DNA of 13,528 bases from Lentisphaerota bacterium (GTDB lineage: Bacteria > Verrucomicrobiota > Kiritimatiellia > UBA8416 > JAFGTH01): NCBI GenBank assembly GCA_016934225.1, contig JAFGTH010000161.1, positions 1-13,528 on the forward strand. Direction: 5' to 3'. Below the pieces are notes generated by a model. The model made no database searches and was not told where the DNA came from. It was given only the letters and a program-made list of their open reading frames with translations. Position numbers and translations under genes: made by a program. Shown here piece by piece: positions 1 through 6,292 of this stretch (position 1 is its first letter; the number at the start of each line of letters is the position of its first letter).

Positions 1-1031
1 AAGACATATTTCAACCGCAGCAGGCTGCCGCTTTCGAGAAGACGCTGGCTGATATTTCCACAACCCTTGGAATATCGCTGGATGAACTCGTAAACTCGCT
101 TGGCGACGAAGGATTTGTTTCAATCCAATTTTCCAAAACAGCCACGATTGATGTCCCGACGCAGAATGGTTCCATGACCATTCCGGCCCCGTCTCTTCTT
201 ATTGGATTGGCTGTTAAGGACGACAAGTTGCACAAAGTAATGGAAGCGCGACTATCCGCCATTGGCTTGCCGCTTATGAAACTGCCGGCGGGTGATACGA
301 CGTTGCAGTCTCTAACTCTGCCGTTGCCGATACCGATGCCTTTGCAGATCAGTTTTGCCATGTCGGATGGATTTATATTGTTGGGTACGAGCGCCCAGGT
401 TGTAACCGACGCAATAGATGCACACAAGACAAAGCGTGGGTTAATAACAACATCCGATTTTAAAACCGCCTTTGCCGGTTTACCGATGTCCAACAACGGC
501 TCTGCTTATATCAGCGCGCGTTTTGTCGAAACAATGCTTAGTGTTCAGAAGGCGATGGTGGAATCTGCCGCGAAGACACAAAATCAAAATCTCCAGATGA
601 GGAATGTTATCAGCAATCTGCTGCAAAATAAGGAAACGCCTCGCGCGTCTGCGTCAATAACATTGAATATGAAGAATGGTGTGCTTTTTCGTTCAATTGG
701 TCCGTCAGGCGGGCGCGAGATGATGACTGCTGCATTTGTGGCGCCGATAGGGATGATAGCCGCGACAGCGGCGCCTGGTTTCGCGCGAGGTCGTCAAGTA
801 TCCTCTCGCAATGCCTGTATCAACAACCTCAGGCAAATTGACGCAGCCAAGGAGCAGTGGGCATTGGCAGAGGGTAAACATGACGGCGACATGCCCGATA
901 TAGCGGGTGTTTGCGAATACATTAAAGGCGGGAAAATTCCAATTTGTCCGAGTGGTGGCGTATATAGTTTTAACCCGATTGGTGTTGCTCCATCATGTAG
1001 TATAAAAGGGCACAATCTCAGCGGTTTCTGA
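1..1031 (+). CDS. 5'-truncated protein with a DUF3352-like body and a C-terminal pilin-like module
   Basis: The reading frame is open from the left edge (first full codon at 3) to TGA at 1029-1031. The ATG at 174 is therefore internal, and the true start lies outside the window. About 342 residues are visible. The first two thirds alternate short strands and helices and loosely recall DUF3352-type periplasmic proteins; this is a weak resemblance. From about nt 721 a hydrophobic stretch (AAFVAPIGMIAATAAPGFAR) is followed by 'NACINNLRQIDAAKEQWAL' (from nt 810) and a Cys-bearing tail 'CPSGG...CSIKGHNL'. That order matches the mature part of type IV pilin-like proteins from PVC-group bacteria, but here it sits at the C-terminus and lacks the N-terminal GFTLIE prepilin cleavage motif. 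The four Cys of this module could form disulfides, suggesting an extracytoplasmic location. Function is unknown. It converges with the next gene, with a 55 bp gap. Confidence 0.75.
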   Translation, partial: DIFQPQQAAAFEKTLADISTTLGISLDELVNSLGDEGFVSIQFSKTATIDVPTQNGSMTIPAPSLLIGLAVKDDKLHKVMEARLSAIGLPLMKLPAGDTTLQSLTLPLPIPMPLQISFAMSDGFILLGTSAQVVTDAIDAHKTKRGLITTSDFKTAFAGLPMSNNGSAYISARFVETMLSVQKAMVESAAKTQNQNLQMRNVISNLLQNKETPRASASITLNMKNGVLFRSIGPSGGREMMTAAFVAPIGMIAATAAPGFARGRQVSSRNACINNLRQIDAAKEQWALAEGKHDGDMPDIAGVCEYIKGGKIPICPSGGVYSFNPIGVAPSCSIKGHNLSGF

Positions 1032-1086
1032 TCGAATCGTCGGGTTTGGTGCGAGCGCTTGTTTTTTTGAATGTGATGCGCAGTAA

Positions 1087-1692
1087 TCAGGATCTCCATA
1101 CGAGCGGTATAAGGTTGATAGACTGCATATAGAGATCTTCGCTCATGAGTGTTCTTGAGACCGAGAACGACATTTTATAGGCGAGTCCGCGTTTTTTATC
1201 TTTTGCCGTAAATGTGCCGGACACTGATTTCATGTTCCAGTTATCGCTTGGGATGCCCGCCCATTCCAACGGCCACACGAGCAGGTAAGGAAAGAGAGAA
1301 GCATCCACGCACTCGGTGGGCAGATCCTGCGAGAGTATCTGGATTCTGCCGTTGAATAGCTGTATATGGACGCAGGGCGGAGGGCCCAGTATTTTGAGTT
1401 CGGCCAAAGTTTCATTCATCACGTCTTCGATACTGGTATCCATCAAACCGGCAAGTTGGTCAGCGAGTGTGTCTCCTGGGGTCAGGTGTCGTCTTGAAAG
1501 AGCATCGGATATTGGCGCGGAGAGTCTGATACAAGAACATGCCGGGTAGTCTTCGTGTACTTCGTCAATCAAGCTGGGCCAGAATTTTGCGGCGGTGTGA
1601 GTATATGAGGTATCATTCACGGAGAGGGATTCAATGGACTGTGCGGCGTCGTTTGACGGATCGGCAGGCGGATCCCTGAGGAGTGAAGTCAA
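1087..1692 (-). CDS. conserved-looking hypothetical protein, TTG start, last gene of the thpR-sppA operon
   Basis: This is an unrecognised protein of 201 residues. The only sensible start is TTG (1690-1692), because the codon run just upstream hits an in-frame TAG. A GGAG (minus strand, plus coordinates 1700-1703) lies 7 nt upstream, directly beside the sppA stop (1705-1707), so translation is probably coupled to sppA. There is no signal peptide and no transmembrane segment, and I see no catalytic motif. The N-terminal ~40 residues are polar and likely disordered. The middle (about 45-95) is helix-rich with a 'CSC' and a 'LTPGDTLADQL' segment. The C-terminal half is strand-rich ('HIQLFNGRIQIL', 'SVSGTFTAKD', 'KMSFSVSRTL'). 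That fits a soluble alpha-plus-beta cytoplasmic protein, but no function can be assigned. It is convergent with the upstream + strand gene. Confidence 0.75.
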   Translation of the reverse strand: MTSLLRDPPADPSNDAAQSIESLSVNDTSYTHTAAKFWPSLIDEVHEDYPACSCIRLSAPISDALSRRHLTPGDTLADQLAGLMDTSIEDVMNETLAELKILGPPPCVHIQLFNGRIQILSQDLPTECVDASLFPYLLVWPLEWAGIPSDNWNMKSVSGTFTAKDKKRGLAYKMSFSVSRTLMSEDLYMQSINLIPLVWRS

Positions 1693-1699
1693 ATTGGGT

Positions 1700-1703
1700 C
1701 TCC
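1700..1703 (-). promoter_or_regulatory. ribosome binding site fixing the TTG start of the hypothetical gene
   Basis: GGAG on the minus strand lies 7 nt before the TTG at 1692 and 1 nt after the sppA stop codon. It supports both the unusual start codon and translational coupling with sppA. Confidence 0.55.
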
Positions 1704-1704
1704 G

Positions 1705-2712
1705 CTAAGGTTTCCAGAGATACATAATCCTTGTTTGAGCGGCTTCCCAGACATTGCGGATTGACGGCCTAAATGGCTGATATGCTCGGAGAAGAGCGAG
1801 CAGGGAAAAGCTGTTTTCATATCGGAACACCTGGATATCGTCAACGAGCAATAATTCTGCTGTTTTTGCCGCCGCATCTTCCCAGTATCCGATTTGGTCA
1901 ATCAACCCCATTGAGAGCGCTTTTTTCGACGTGTAGACCTGCCCATCCGCCAGGCTCAACACGTTTTCGGTGCTCATATTTCGGCCGGAAGCGACAATTG
2001 AAACGAAATGCGAATGCATTTCATCCACAATGTTCTGGAGAATGGAATATTGTTCCGGGGACAAGTCTTCAAATGGGTTCAGAATATCCTTGTTGTTGCC
2101 GGATTTGATAGTCACATCTTTTACGCCCAGTTTTAATCCGAGTTCTTTCACGTTTAATGATTGCATCAATACTCCGATTGAACCGGTGATGGTGGTTGGG
2201 TGCGCGATGATATGATCGGATGCCGCGGCCACGTAGTAGCCGCCTGATGCCGCCACATCGCCGAGAAGGGAAATAACCTTGCGTCCGTTCATTGACTGTT
2301 TAAAGTTAATAAGAGCCTTGTAAAGAATATCGCTGGCGGTTATTCCGCCTCCCGGGCTGTCAATGTCCATTATAATTGCCCGGACATTAGGATCGTGTGT
2401 TGCCCGGCGAATTGCCATGAGCGCATGGTATGCCGATCCGAGTTCATGGCCGAAAAACCTTTCTTCGCCAAAAAGAATTATGCCGCGCAGTGGAATTAAA
2501 ACCACTTTTGTTTTGCCGTTACCGTATGACCAGATCTCGTTTAGATCCGGATTTTCATCAACACCCATAATGGGCTTGCGAGCATGTACAGATTGGCATG
2601 ACCGGCTGAGCAACGATATTGCCAGTATGAAAACCAGGACTATGACCATGGCTATGGATTGGAGAACCACCAATACCCACAGGCATCCATTACGATTTTT
2701 TAATTTTTCCAT
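1705..2712 (-). CDS. sppA: signal peptide peptidase SppA (S49 family, short form)
   Basis: This is a membrane-bound serine protease that degrades cleaved signal peptides and possibly membrane-protein fragments. The protein has 335 residues and starts at ATG 2710-2712. A single N-terminal membrane anchor spans about residues 11-35, followed by a periplasmic or extracytoplasmic domain. Visible S49 hallmarks are 'DSPGGG' (117-122), the nucleophile Ser156 in 'AASGGYY', 'TGSIGVL' (176-182) and 'IKSGNNKD' with the general-base Lys208. The Ser-Lys distance of 52 residues equals that of Bacillus subtilis SppA (S147/K199), so this is the short single-domain type rather than the ~600-residue Escherichia coli type, and it would assemble as an oligomer. 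It is third in the minus-strand operon, 16 nt after the zinc-ribbon gene and 12 nt before the hypothetical gene. The catalytic dyad is intact, so it is probably active. Confidence 0.95.
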   Translation of the reverse strand: MEKLKNRNGCLWVLVVLQSIAMVIVLVFILAISLLSRSCQSVHARKPIMGVDENPDLNEIWSYGNGKTKVVLIPLRGIILFGEERFFGHELGSAYHALMAIRRATHDPNVRAIIMDIDSPGGGITASDILYKALINFKQSMNGRKVISLLGDVAASGGYYVAAASDHIIAHPTTITGSIGVLMQSLNVKELGLKLGVKDVTIKSGNNKDILNPFEDLSPEQYSILQNIVDEMHSHFVSIVASGRNMSTENVLSLADGQVYTSKKALSMGLIDQIGYWEDAAAKTAELLLVDDIQVFRYENSFSLLALLRAYQPFRPSIRNVWEAAQTRIMYLWKP

Positions 2713-2728
2713 AGTTGCAAATTCCGTT

Positions 2729-3049
2729 TCAGGTCAAGGCATTTTCACATTCGACGCATACCAAATCATTGGGTCCCACCTCGACTTTGCAATGGGGGCA
2801 GAATCTGGCAGCGCTATTGGGATCCGATTGTTCTGGTTGATCAATGGGCACAAGCTGCAGCATCTGTGTTTTTTTCAGGTCTGAAGTATTCGGATTCGGC
2901 AATGACGGTTCGATGGATTGAGGAACGATAAGTTTTTGTGAGCAGTGTGAGCATTCGATAACGGTGCCGACGATTTGCAGGTAATAAGGTTGTTCTATTG
3001 CTATATTGCCGCCGCACGATGGGCACTGGATTTTTACAATGTTACTCAT
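2729..3049 (-). CDS. small double zinc-ribbon protein
   Basis: This is a soluble protein of 106 residues with no signal peptide. It has two separate four-cysteine knuckle pairs: C9/C12 with C33/C36 (CPSC...CSHC), and C84/C87 with C98/C101 (CPHC...CVEC). They are joined by a Pro/Ser/Gln-rich linker of about 40 residues. Each quartet should bind one structural zinc ion. Such ribbons serve as nucleic-acid-binding or protein-protein modules; which applies here cannot be told. The gene begins 6 nt after the thpR stop and ends 16 nt before sppA, so it is co-transcribed. It could help recruit or regulate one of its operon partners, but that is speculation. Confidence 0.85.
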   Translation of the reverse strand: MSNIVKIQCPSCGGNIAIEQPYYLQIVGTVIECSHCSQKLIVPQSIEPSLPNPNTSDLKKTQMLQLVPIDQPEQSDPNSAARFCPHCKVEVGPNDLVCVECENALT

Positions 3050-3055
3050 ATAATT

Positions 3056-3673
3056 TTATAATATCGAATTAGTCTGATTTTGCAAGGAAGAAGGAAGAAC
3101 AGTTTCATGCAAGACTGAATAAGCGGCGCCGTGTGGCATAAGTTGGCTTCTGAACAAATACACGCTTTGAGCATCCACTTTACCGAACCATGTATCATGA
3201 ACGGTTTCGATTGCTTTTATCAGGTCGGCACGACCTCTTGCGGAGCGTACGCGTCCGAGTGTTATATGGGGTTGGAATGGGTGTTTCTCGGCGGGGACTC
3301 CCAGGGACTCCAGAACTGCGTCTATATTTCTGTGAAGACTTGTGAGGGCTTCGTTTTCGGAGACGCGTGCGATAATCACCTTTGGCGAGTTGGGTCGGCC
3401 GAAATAGTGCACTCCGTGTATTTCGTACGCAAATGGGTTCGTGGAAATCAATTCGTTCATGGCAATTATGATGTCGTCCAGCATGGACGAATCCATATCT
3501 CCGAGGAAAGCGAGGGACAAATGCAAATTATCGCCTGATATCCAGCTTACGTGGGCTTTTGTTTCGGCGAGTGTATATTGGGTCAGGATCAATTTGTTCT
3601 GACTCTCTTTGTTAATAGGCAGGCCTATAAACAATCGGACAAATGCGGGCAATTGTGTATGGATGAAATGCAT
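3056..3673 (-). CDS. thpR: RNA 2',3'-cyclic phosphodiesterase / 2H phosphoesterase (ThpR/LigT family)
   Basis: This is a member of the 2H phosphoesterase superfamily. ThpR enzymes hydrolyse 2',3'-cyclic phosphodiester ends of RNA, and some show 2'-5' RNA ligase activity in vitro; they are cytoplasmic. Both catalytic H-x-[ST] motifs are present: 'HLSLAFLG' (H51) and 'HITLGRVR' (H136), counted from the ATG at 3673. The 205-residue length is near the family norm of 175-200. A TTG five codons upstream (3688) is also in frame. I prefer the ATG because the inferred promoter would put the transcript start at about 3691, leaving the TTG almost without a leader. This is the first gene of a four-gene minus-strand operon, and the zinc-ribbon gene follows after 6 nt. 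Confidence 0.9.
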   Translation of the reverse strand: MHFIHTQLPAFVRLFIGLPINKESQNKLILTQYTLAETKAHVSWISGDNLHLSLAFLGDMDSSMLDDIIIAMNELISTNPFAYEIHGVHYFGRPNSPKVIIARVSENEALTSLHRNIDAVLESLGVPAEKHPFQPHITLGRVRSARGRADLIKAIETVHDTWFGKVDAQSVYLFRSQLMPHGAAYSVLHETVLPSSLQNQTNSIL

Positions 3674-3697
3674 ATCGAACACTTGCAAAAATTAACA

Positions 3698-3726
3698 CAT
3701 ATATCACTAACAAACAGGACTTTCAA
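3698..3726 (-). promoter_or_regulatory. sigma70-like promoter for the thpR-sppA operon
   Basis: On the minus strand, TTGAAA (plus coordinates 3721-3726, 5 of 6 matches to TTGACA) and TATATG (3698-3703, 4 of 6 matches to TATAAT) are separated by exactly 17 nt. The predicted start at about 3691 gives a leader of roughly 18 nt to the thpR ATG. It lies in the divergent gap between thpR and the beta-barrel gene, where a promoter is expected. No experimental evidence exists here. Confidence 0.45.
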
Positions 3727-3868
3727 AAGCAATGCCGGTTTGGTAGCCTTTCAATAACGGGTTTGTGTGTCCGGCATAACGAGGTTTTAACGCAAAACGT
3801 TGTGATTTTCTTGTTTATGTTTTTGTGTGTTCTGGTTTGGCGCCGAAATGTTGGAGGCGTGGAAATGG

Positions 3869-3875
3869 AAGGAGG
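3869..3875 (+). promoter_or_regulatory. near-perfect Shine-Dalgarno site that decides the beta-barrel gene start
   Basis: AAGGAGG lies 6 nt before the ATG at 3882. It rules out the longer reading that would begin with GTG at 3825, which would also put 19 charged residues in front of the signal peptide. It is the strongest ribosome site in the window and suggests high expression. Confidence 0.7.
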
Positions 3876-3881
3876 TTGCTG

Positions 3882-4580
3882 ATGCACAATTGGGCAATCA
3901 AACGGGGAATTGCGCAGTTTCTATTAGCTGCAACGCTGTGTATGGCTGTTCATGAAAGCGCGGCGCAGGAAACGGACCATGCGACTTCGAGACAACGTAG
4001 AACGAGTTTCATTGGAGAGAGGTATTTTTCCATTGATATTGGAGAAAATCTGATTGGCGACAATGAAACGCTCAAAGAAATAAGTGACACTGTTATGGTA
4101 ACGTCGTCTCACATCAACTTTCCGCTTCACCGAAATTTTGACATGATGGCTGTCATTAGTCGTCAAAAATGGGAAGGATGGGACGACAATGGAAAGTGGG
4201 AATACAATGTGCAATCGGTGATGGCTGGAGTTCGATGGCACTTGCGGCCAGGCCAGATTGTTGATCCGTATGTATCCACATTATTTGGTCAATACAGATC
4301 GCTTTTAGAACTAAAAGATTCGCTTGAGTACGAGATTTTAAGCAACAGAGCGACGCACAATGCAATGATTGCCGGAGTAGGGGCCGAGGTAAGCCTTGGA
4401 AACGGCAAATTTCTGACGCCAAGCGTATCTTATTATGAAATTGGGTCATATGCCGATGGCGCGTTGGGATGTTCGTTCAACAAATGGCTCAAGCAGAAAT
4501 TTGGAGTTGGATTTGCCGCCAGCCGCGATTTTAAAGATCGTGATTTGTACATATCCATGCGTATTTGTTTCTCGCTTTAG
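3882..4580 (+). CDS. exported small outer-membrane beta-barrel protein
   Basis: This is a protein of 232 residues. An N-terminal signal peptide has a basic start (WAIKRG), a hydrophobic core (about 10-22) and an 'SAA|Q' cleavage site after residue 28. After a short polar linker the sequence alternates polar and hydrophobic residues in 8-12 residue strands ('YFSIDIGENLIG', 'NVQSVMAGVRWHL', 'VSTLFGQYRSLLE', 'MIAGVGAEVSLG', 'KFGVGFAASRDF', 'DLYISMRICFSL'). It ends with an aromatic-containing C-terminal strand, as outer-membrane barrels do. The size suggests an 8- to 10-stranded barrel of the OmpA/OmpW-like porin-family type. No OmpA peptidoglycan domain is present. It sits 130 bp upstream of the ketosynthase on the same strand, so it may or may not belong to the lipid cluster. 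A role in envelope structure or in product passage is only a guess. Confidence 0.7.
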   Translation: MHNWAIKRGIAQFLLAATLCMAVHESAAQETDHATSRQRRTSFIGERYFSIDIGENLIGDNETLKEISDTVMVTSSHINFPLHRNFDMMAVISRQKWEGWDDNGKWEYNVQSVMAGVRWHLRPGQIVDPYVSTLFGQYRSLLELKDSLEYEILSNRATHNAMIAGVGAEVSLGNGKFLTPSVSYYEIGSYADGALGCSFNKWLKQKFGVGFAASRDFKDRDLYISMRICFSL

Positions 4581-4586
4581 AGTTCT

Positions 4587-4601
4587 AAACGCCCGACGTT
4601 T
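4587..4601 (+). repeat. short inverted repeat after the beta-barrel gene
   Basis: AAACG and CGTTT form a perfect 5 bp stem with a 5 nt loop, 6 nt after the stop codon. There is no T-run behind it, so it is at best a weak hairpin and not a convincing intrinsic terminator. Confidence 0.2.
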
Positions 4602-4622
4602 GTGGAGATTTATTCGTGCAGC

Positions 4623-4634
4623 TTGTCTTGACAA
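4623..4634 (+). repeat. palindrome TTGTC-TT-GACAA containing a consensus -35 hexamer
   Basis: A perfect 5+2+5 inverted repeat lies in the 130 bp gap ahead of the ketosynthase gene and contains TTGACA (4628-4633). At 17 nt spacing the -10 position reads TTTCCT, which is poor, so I do not call a promoter. The palindrome could be an operator half-site pair or chance. Confidence 0.25.
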
Positions 4635-4699
4635 ATACGCGCAGATTCCGTTTCCTTTGCATATACAGGCGGAGAGAATGTCTTTCTGGCGCGGGGTTT

Positions 4700-4705
4700 A
4701 AGGAG
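4700..4705 (+). promoter_or_regulatory. ribosome binding site of the first + strand cluster gene
   Basis: AAGGAG with a 5 nt spacer precedes the ATG at 4711. It supports that start and marks the beginning of the + strand gene series. Confidence 0.55.
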
Positions 4706-4710
4706 AATAG

Positions 4711-5874
4711 ATGCGTGGCACTGTTTCGGACGCATTCATAACAGACGTGGCGGCGTTTTTGCCGAATAAACCGGTATCCAATGATACAATGGCGCAAATT
4801 TTGGGCGAGGTGTCAGATGAATCGAATCGGATTCGCAAGCTGATACTTCGAAACAATGGGATCAAACTGCGATATTATGCGCTTGATCCTGTTTCCGGAG
4901 TGCAGACGCATACAAACGCACAGATGACTGCCGAGGCGGTGCGCAGATTAAAGCCCAGGCAAGACTTTGCGCCGGACCAGATAGAGCTATTGTGTTGTGG
5001 AACGGCGTCGCCGGATCAGCTTCTTCCGGGTCATGCTTCGATGGTGCAAGGCGAATTGGCGGCCGGCAAGTGTGAGGTGGTTAGTACTTCGGGAATATGC
5101 GTTTCCGGCGCAACTTCGTTGAAATATGCTTTCGCAAGCGTAGCGGCTGGGCTTTCAAACAATGCCGTGGCCACCGGGTCTGAGCTGGCGTCAACATTCA
5201 TGCATACACGGAACCACGAACATCGCAACGATTCGACTCAAAAAACATTGGAGGAAAATCCGGAATTGGGGTTCAATGCGGAATTTCTCAGGTGGATGTT
5301 ATCTGATGGAGCGGGCGCAGTGATTATCGAGAAGCGACCATCTGAAGATAAACCATCGCTTCGCATTGATTGGATCGAGCAGGTATCTTTCGCGAATCAA
5401 CTCGAAACGTGTATGTACACTGGCGCTGTGAAAACAGCAGATGGCAGGTTGAAAGGGTGGCGGGAATTCGGAAGTCTGTCGGAAGCCGTGGACAATCACT
5501 GTTTTTCGGTTCAGCAGGATGTCCGTCTTTTGAACAAGGAAGTTATTGCTGCCGTGATTGATCGTGCGTTGCCTGAGATTATCGCAAAGCATGAACTGTC
5601 GCCTGATGAAATTAATTGGTATCTGCCTCATTATTCATCCAAATATTTTCGACAGAGAGTTTATGATCATATGAAAGGTTTAGGGTTTGAGATACCGTAT
5701 GAGAGATGGTTTACCAATCTGACGGAGAAGGGTAATACTGGCGCTGGTGCGATGTACATTATTCTTGATGAGCTTTATCGTTCGGGTAAATTGCGTAAAG
5801 ATGATCGCCTGCTTTGTTTTATTCCGGAGAGCGGGAGATTTTCGGTATGCTACGCGCATTTAACTGTTGTATAG
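4711..5874 (+). CDS. beta-ketoacyl-ACP synthase III-like enzyme (FabH/KAS III thiolase fold)
   Basis: Enzymes of this family condense an acyl-CoA or acyl-ACP starter with a malonyl-ACP extender, and some relatives simply transfer acyl groups. The protein has 387 residues against about 315 for housekeeping FabH, so it is a secondary-metabolism-type member. The thiolase-fold triad is visible: Cys130 in 'STSGIC', His307 in 'YLPHYSS' and Asn342 in 'EKGNTGAG'. The usual 'DG.GA' motif appears as 'SDGAGAVIIE' (198-207). The closing 'CFIPESGRFSVCY' is the conserved C-terminal strand pair. An extra segment at about 163-195 (His/Asn/Glu-rich) is longer than in FabH and lies where the substrate lid would be. 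It is the first + strand gene of the cluster, 10 nt ahead of the next gene. With an ACP gene in the same series it probably acts on that dedicated carrier. The substrate is unknown. Confidence 0.9.
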   Translation: MRGTVSDAFITDVAAFLPNKPVSNDTMAQILGEVSDESNRIRKLILRNNGIKLRYYALDPVSGVQTHTNAQMTAEAVRRLKPRQDFAPDQIELLCCGTASPDQLLPGHASMVQGELAAGKCEVVSTSGICVSGATSLKYAFASVAAGLSNNAVATGSELASTFMHTRNHEHRNDSTQKTLEENPELGFNAEFLRWMLSDGAGAVIIEKRPSEDKPSLRIDWIEQVSFANQLETCMYTGAVKTADGRLKGWREFGSLSEAVDNHCFSVQQDVRLLNKEVIAAVIDRALPEIIAKHELSPDEINWYLPHYSSKYFRQRVYDHMKGLGFEIPYERWFTNLTEKGNTGAGAMYIILDELYRSGKLRKDDRLLCFIPESGRFSVCYAHLTVV

Positions 5875-5884
5875 GAAAGCCTGA

Positions 5885-6292
5885 ATGCGAGAAAGTGAAG
5901 TTCCTCAGGATGCCGGTCTTTTTGACGGAATGCGTGGGCTTACTTACGCTGTAAACAAAAGCGGCCGGTACATCCAGGTTTCAACGGAAGGTTGGGCTCC
6001 GGTAAATTACGCCAATGAATTGGCCCGCGAGAAACTTGATCTTAATCTGCGTTTAATACTCGAAAAAATCCGGGTTGGTAGTCTAAGCCCTCTTGCTTAC
6101 CATATGGCCAAGGCCAAGATGGATGAATGGCTTCTGGCCAGGTATGCGGGGGTGTCCAAACGGAAAGTAAAACGACATCTCAAGCCTGGCGGTTTTGCAC
6201 GGCTCACGGAGCAGCAGATGAAAACATACGCTGAAATTTTCGGCATTTCCGTGCAAGCGTTGAGGATTCCGTCGTCGGGTCAGAATGTATGA
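5885..6292 (+). CDS. small protein with XRE-like helix-turn-helix C-terminus, within the acyl cluster
   Basis: This is a cytoplasmic protein of 135 residues with no membrane segment. Residues ~15-40 form a strand-rich start ('LTYAVNKSGRYIQVSTEGWAPVN') and are followed by a long helix (43-64). Residues ~67-127 look like an XRE/Cro helix-turn-helix: 'LLARYAGVSKRKVKRHL' as scaffold, turn and recognition helix, a loop 'PGGFARLTEQQ', then 'MKTYAEIFGISVQALR', the typical closing helices. It could be a pathway regulator. Its position between the ketosynthase (10 nt gap) and the BtrH gene (4 nt ATGA overlap) shows tight co-expression, which also suits an accessory or scaffold protein that uses a helix-turn-helix fold without binding DNA. 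I do not recognise a named family. Confidence 0.8.
   Translation: MRESEVPQDAGLFDGMRGLTYAVNKSGRYIQVSTEGWAPVNYANELAREKLDLNLRLILEKIRVGSLSPLAYHMAKAKMDEWLLARYAGVSKRKVKRHLKPGGFARLTEQQMKTYAEIFGISVQALRIPSSGQNV

Noticed and set aside
1062..1068. Run of seven T in the convergent gap after the first gene, possible intrinsic terminator
   Set aside because: No GC-rich stem with a proper loop precedes it; AGCGCT upstream is a 6 bp palindrome with no room for a loop.
2363..2884. + strand open frame of 173 codons across the sppA/zinc-ribbon junction
   Set aside because: Antisense to two well-supported genes; the residue pattern is a shadow of the sppA coding strand.
3131..3538. Long + strand open frame of 135 codons
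   Set aside because: It lies entirely antisense to thpR, which has both catalytic H-x-S/T motifs; the + translation shows no family features.
3674..3688. TTG start giving a five-residue longer ThpR
   Set aside because: The predicted transcript start (about 3691) leaves no room for a ribosome site, and the family begins close to the ATG version.
3734..3776. TGCCGG...CCGGCA inverted repeat in the divergent gap
   Set aside because: A 6 bp stem with a loop over 30 nt is within chance expectation and has no further support.
3825..3881. GTG start giving a 19-residue longer beta-barrel protein
   Set aside because: It would bury the signal peptide behind a charged leader; the ATG at 3882 has an AAGGAGG site at ideal spacing.
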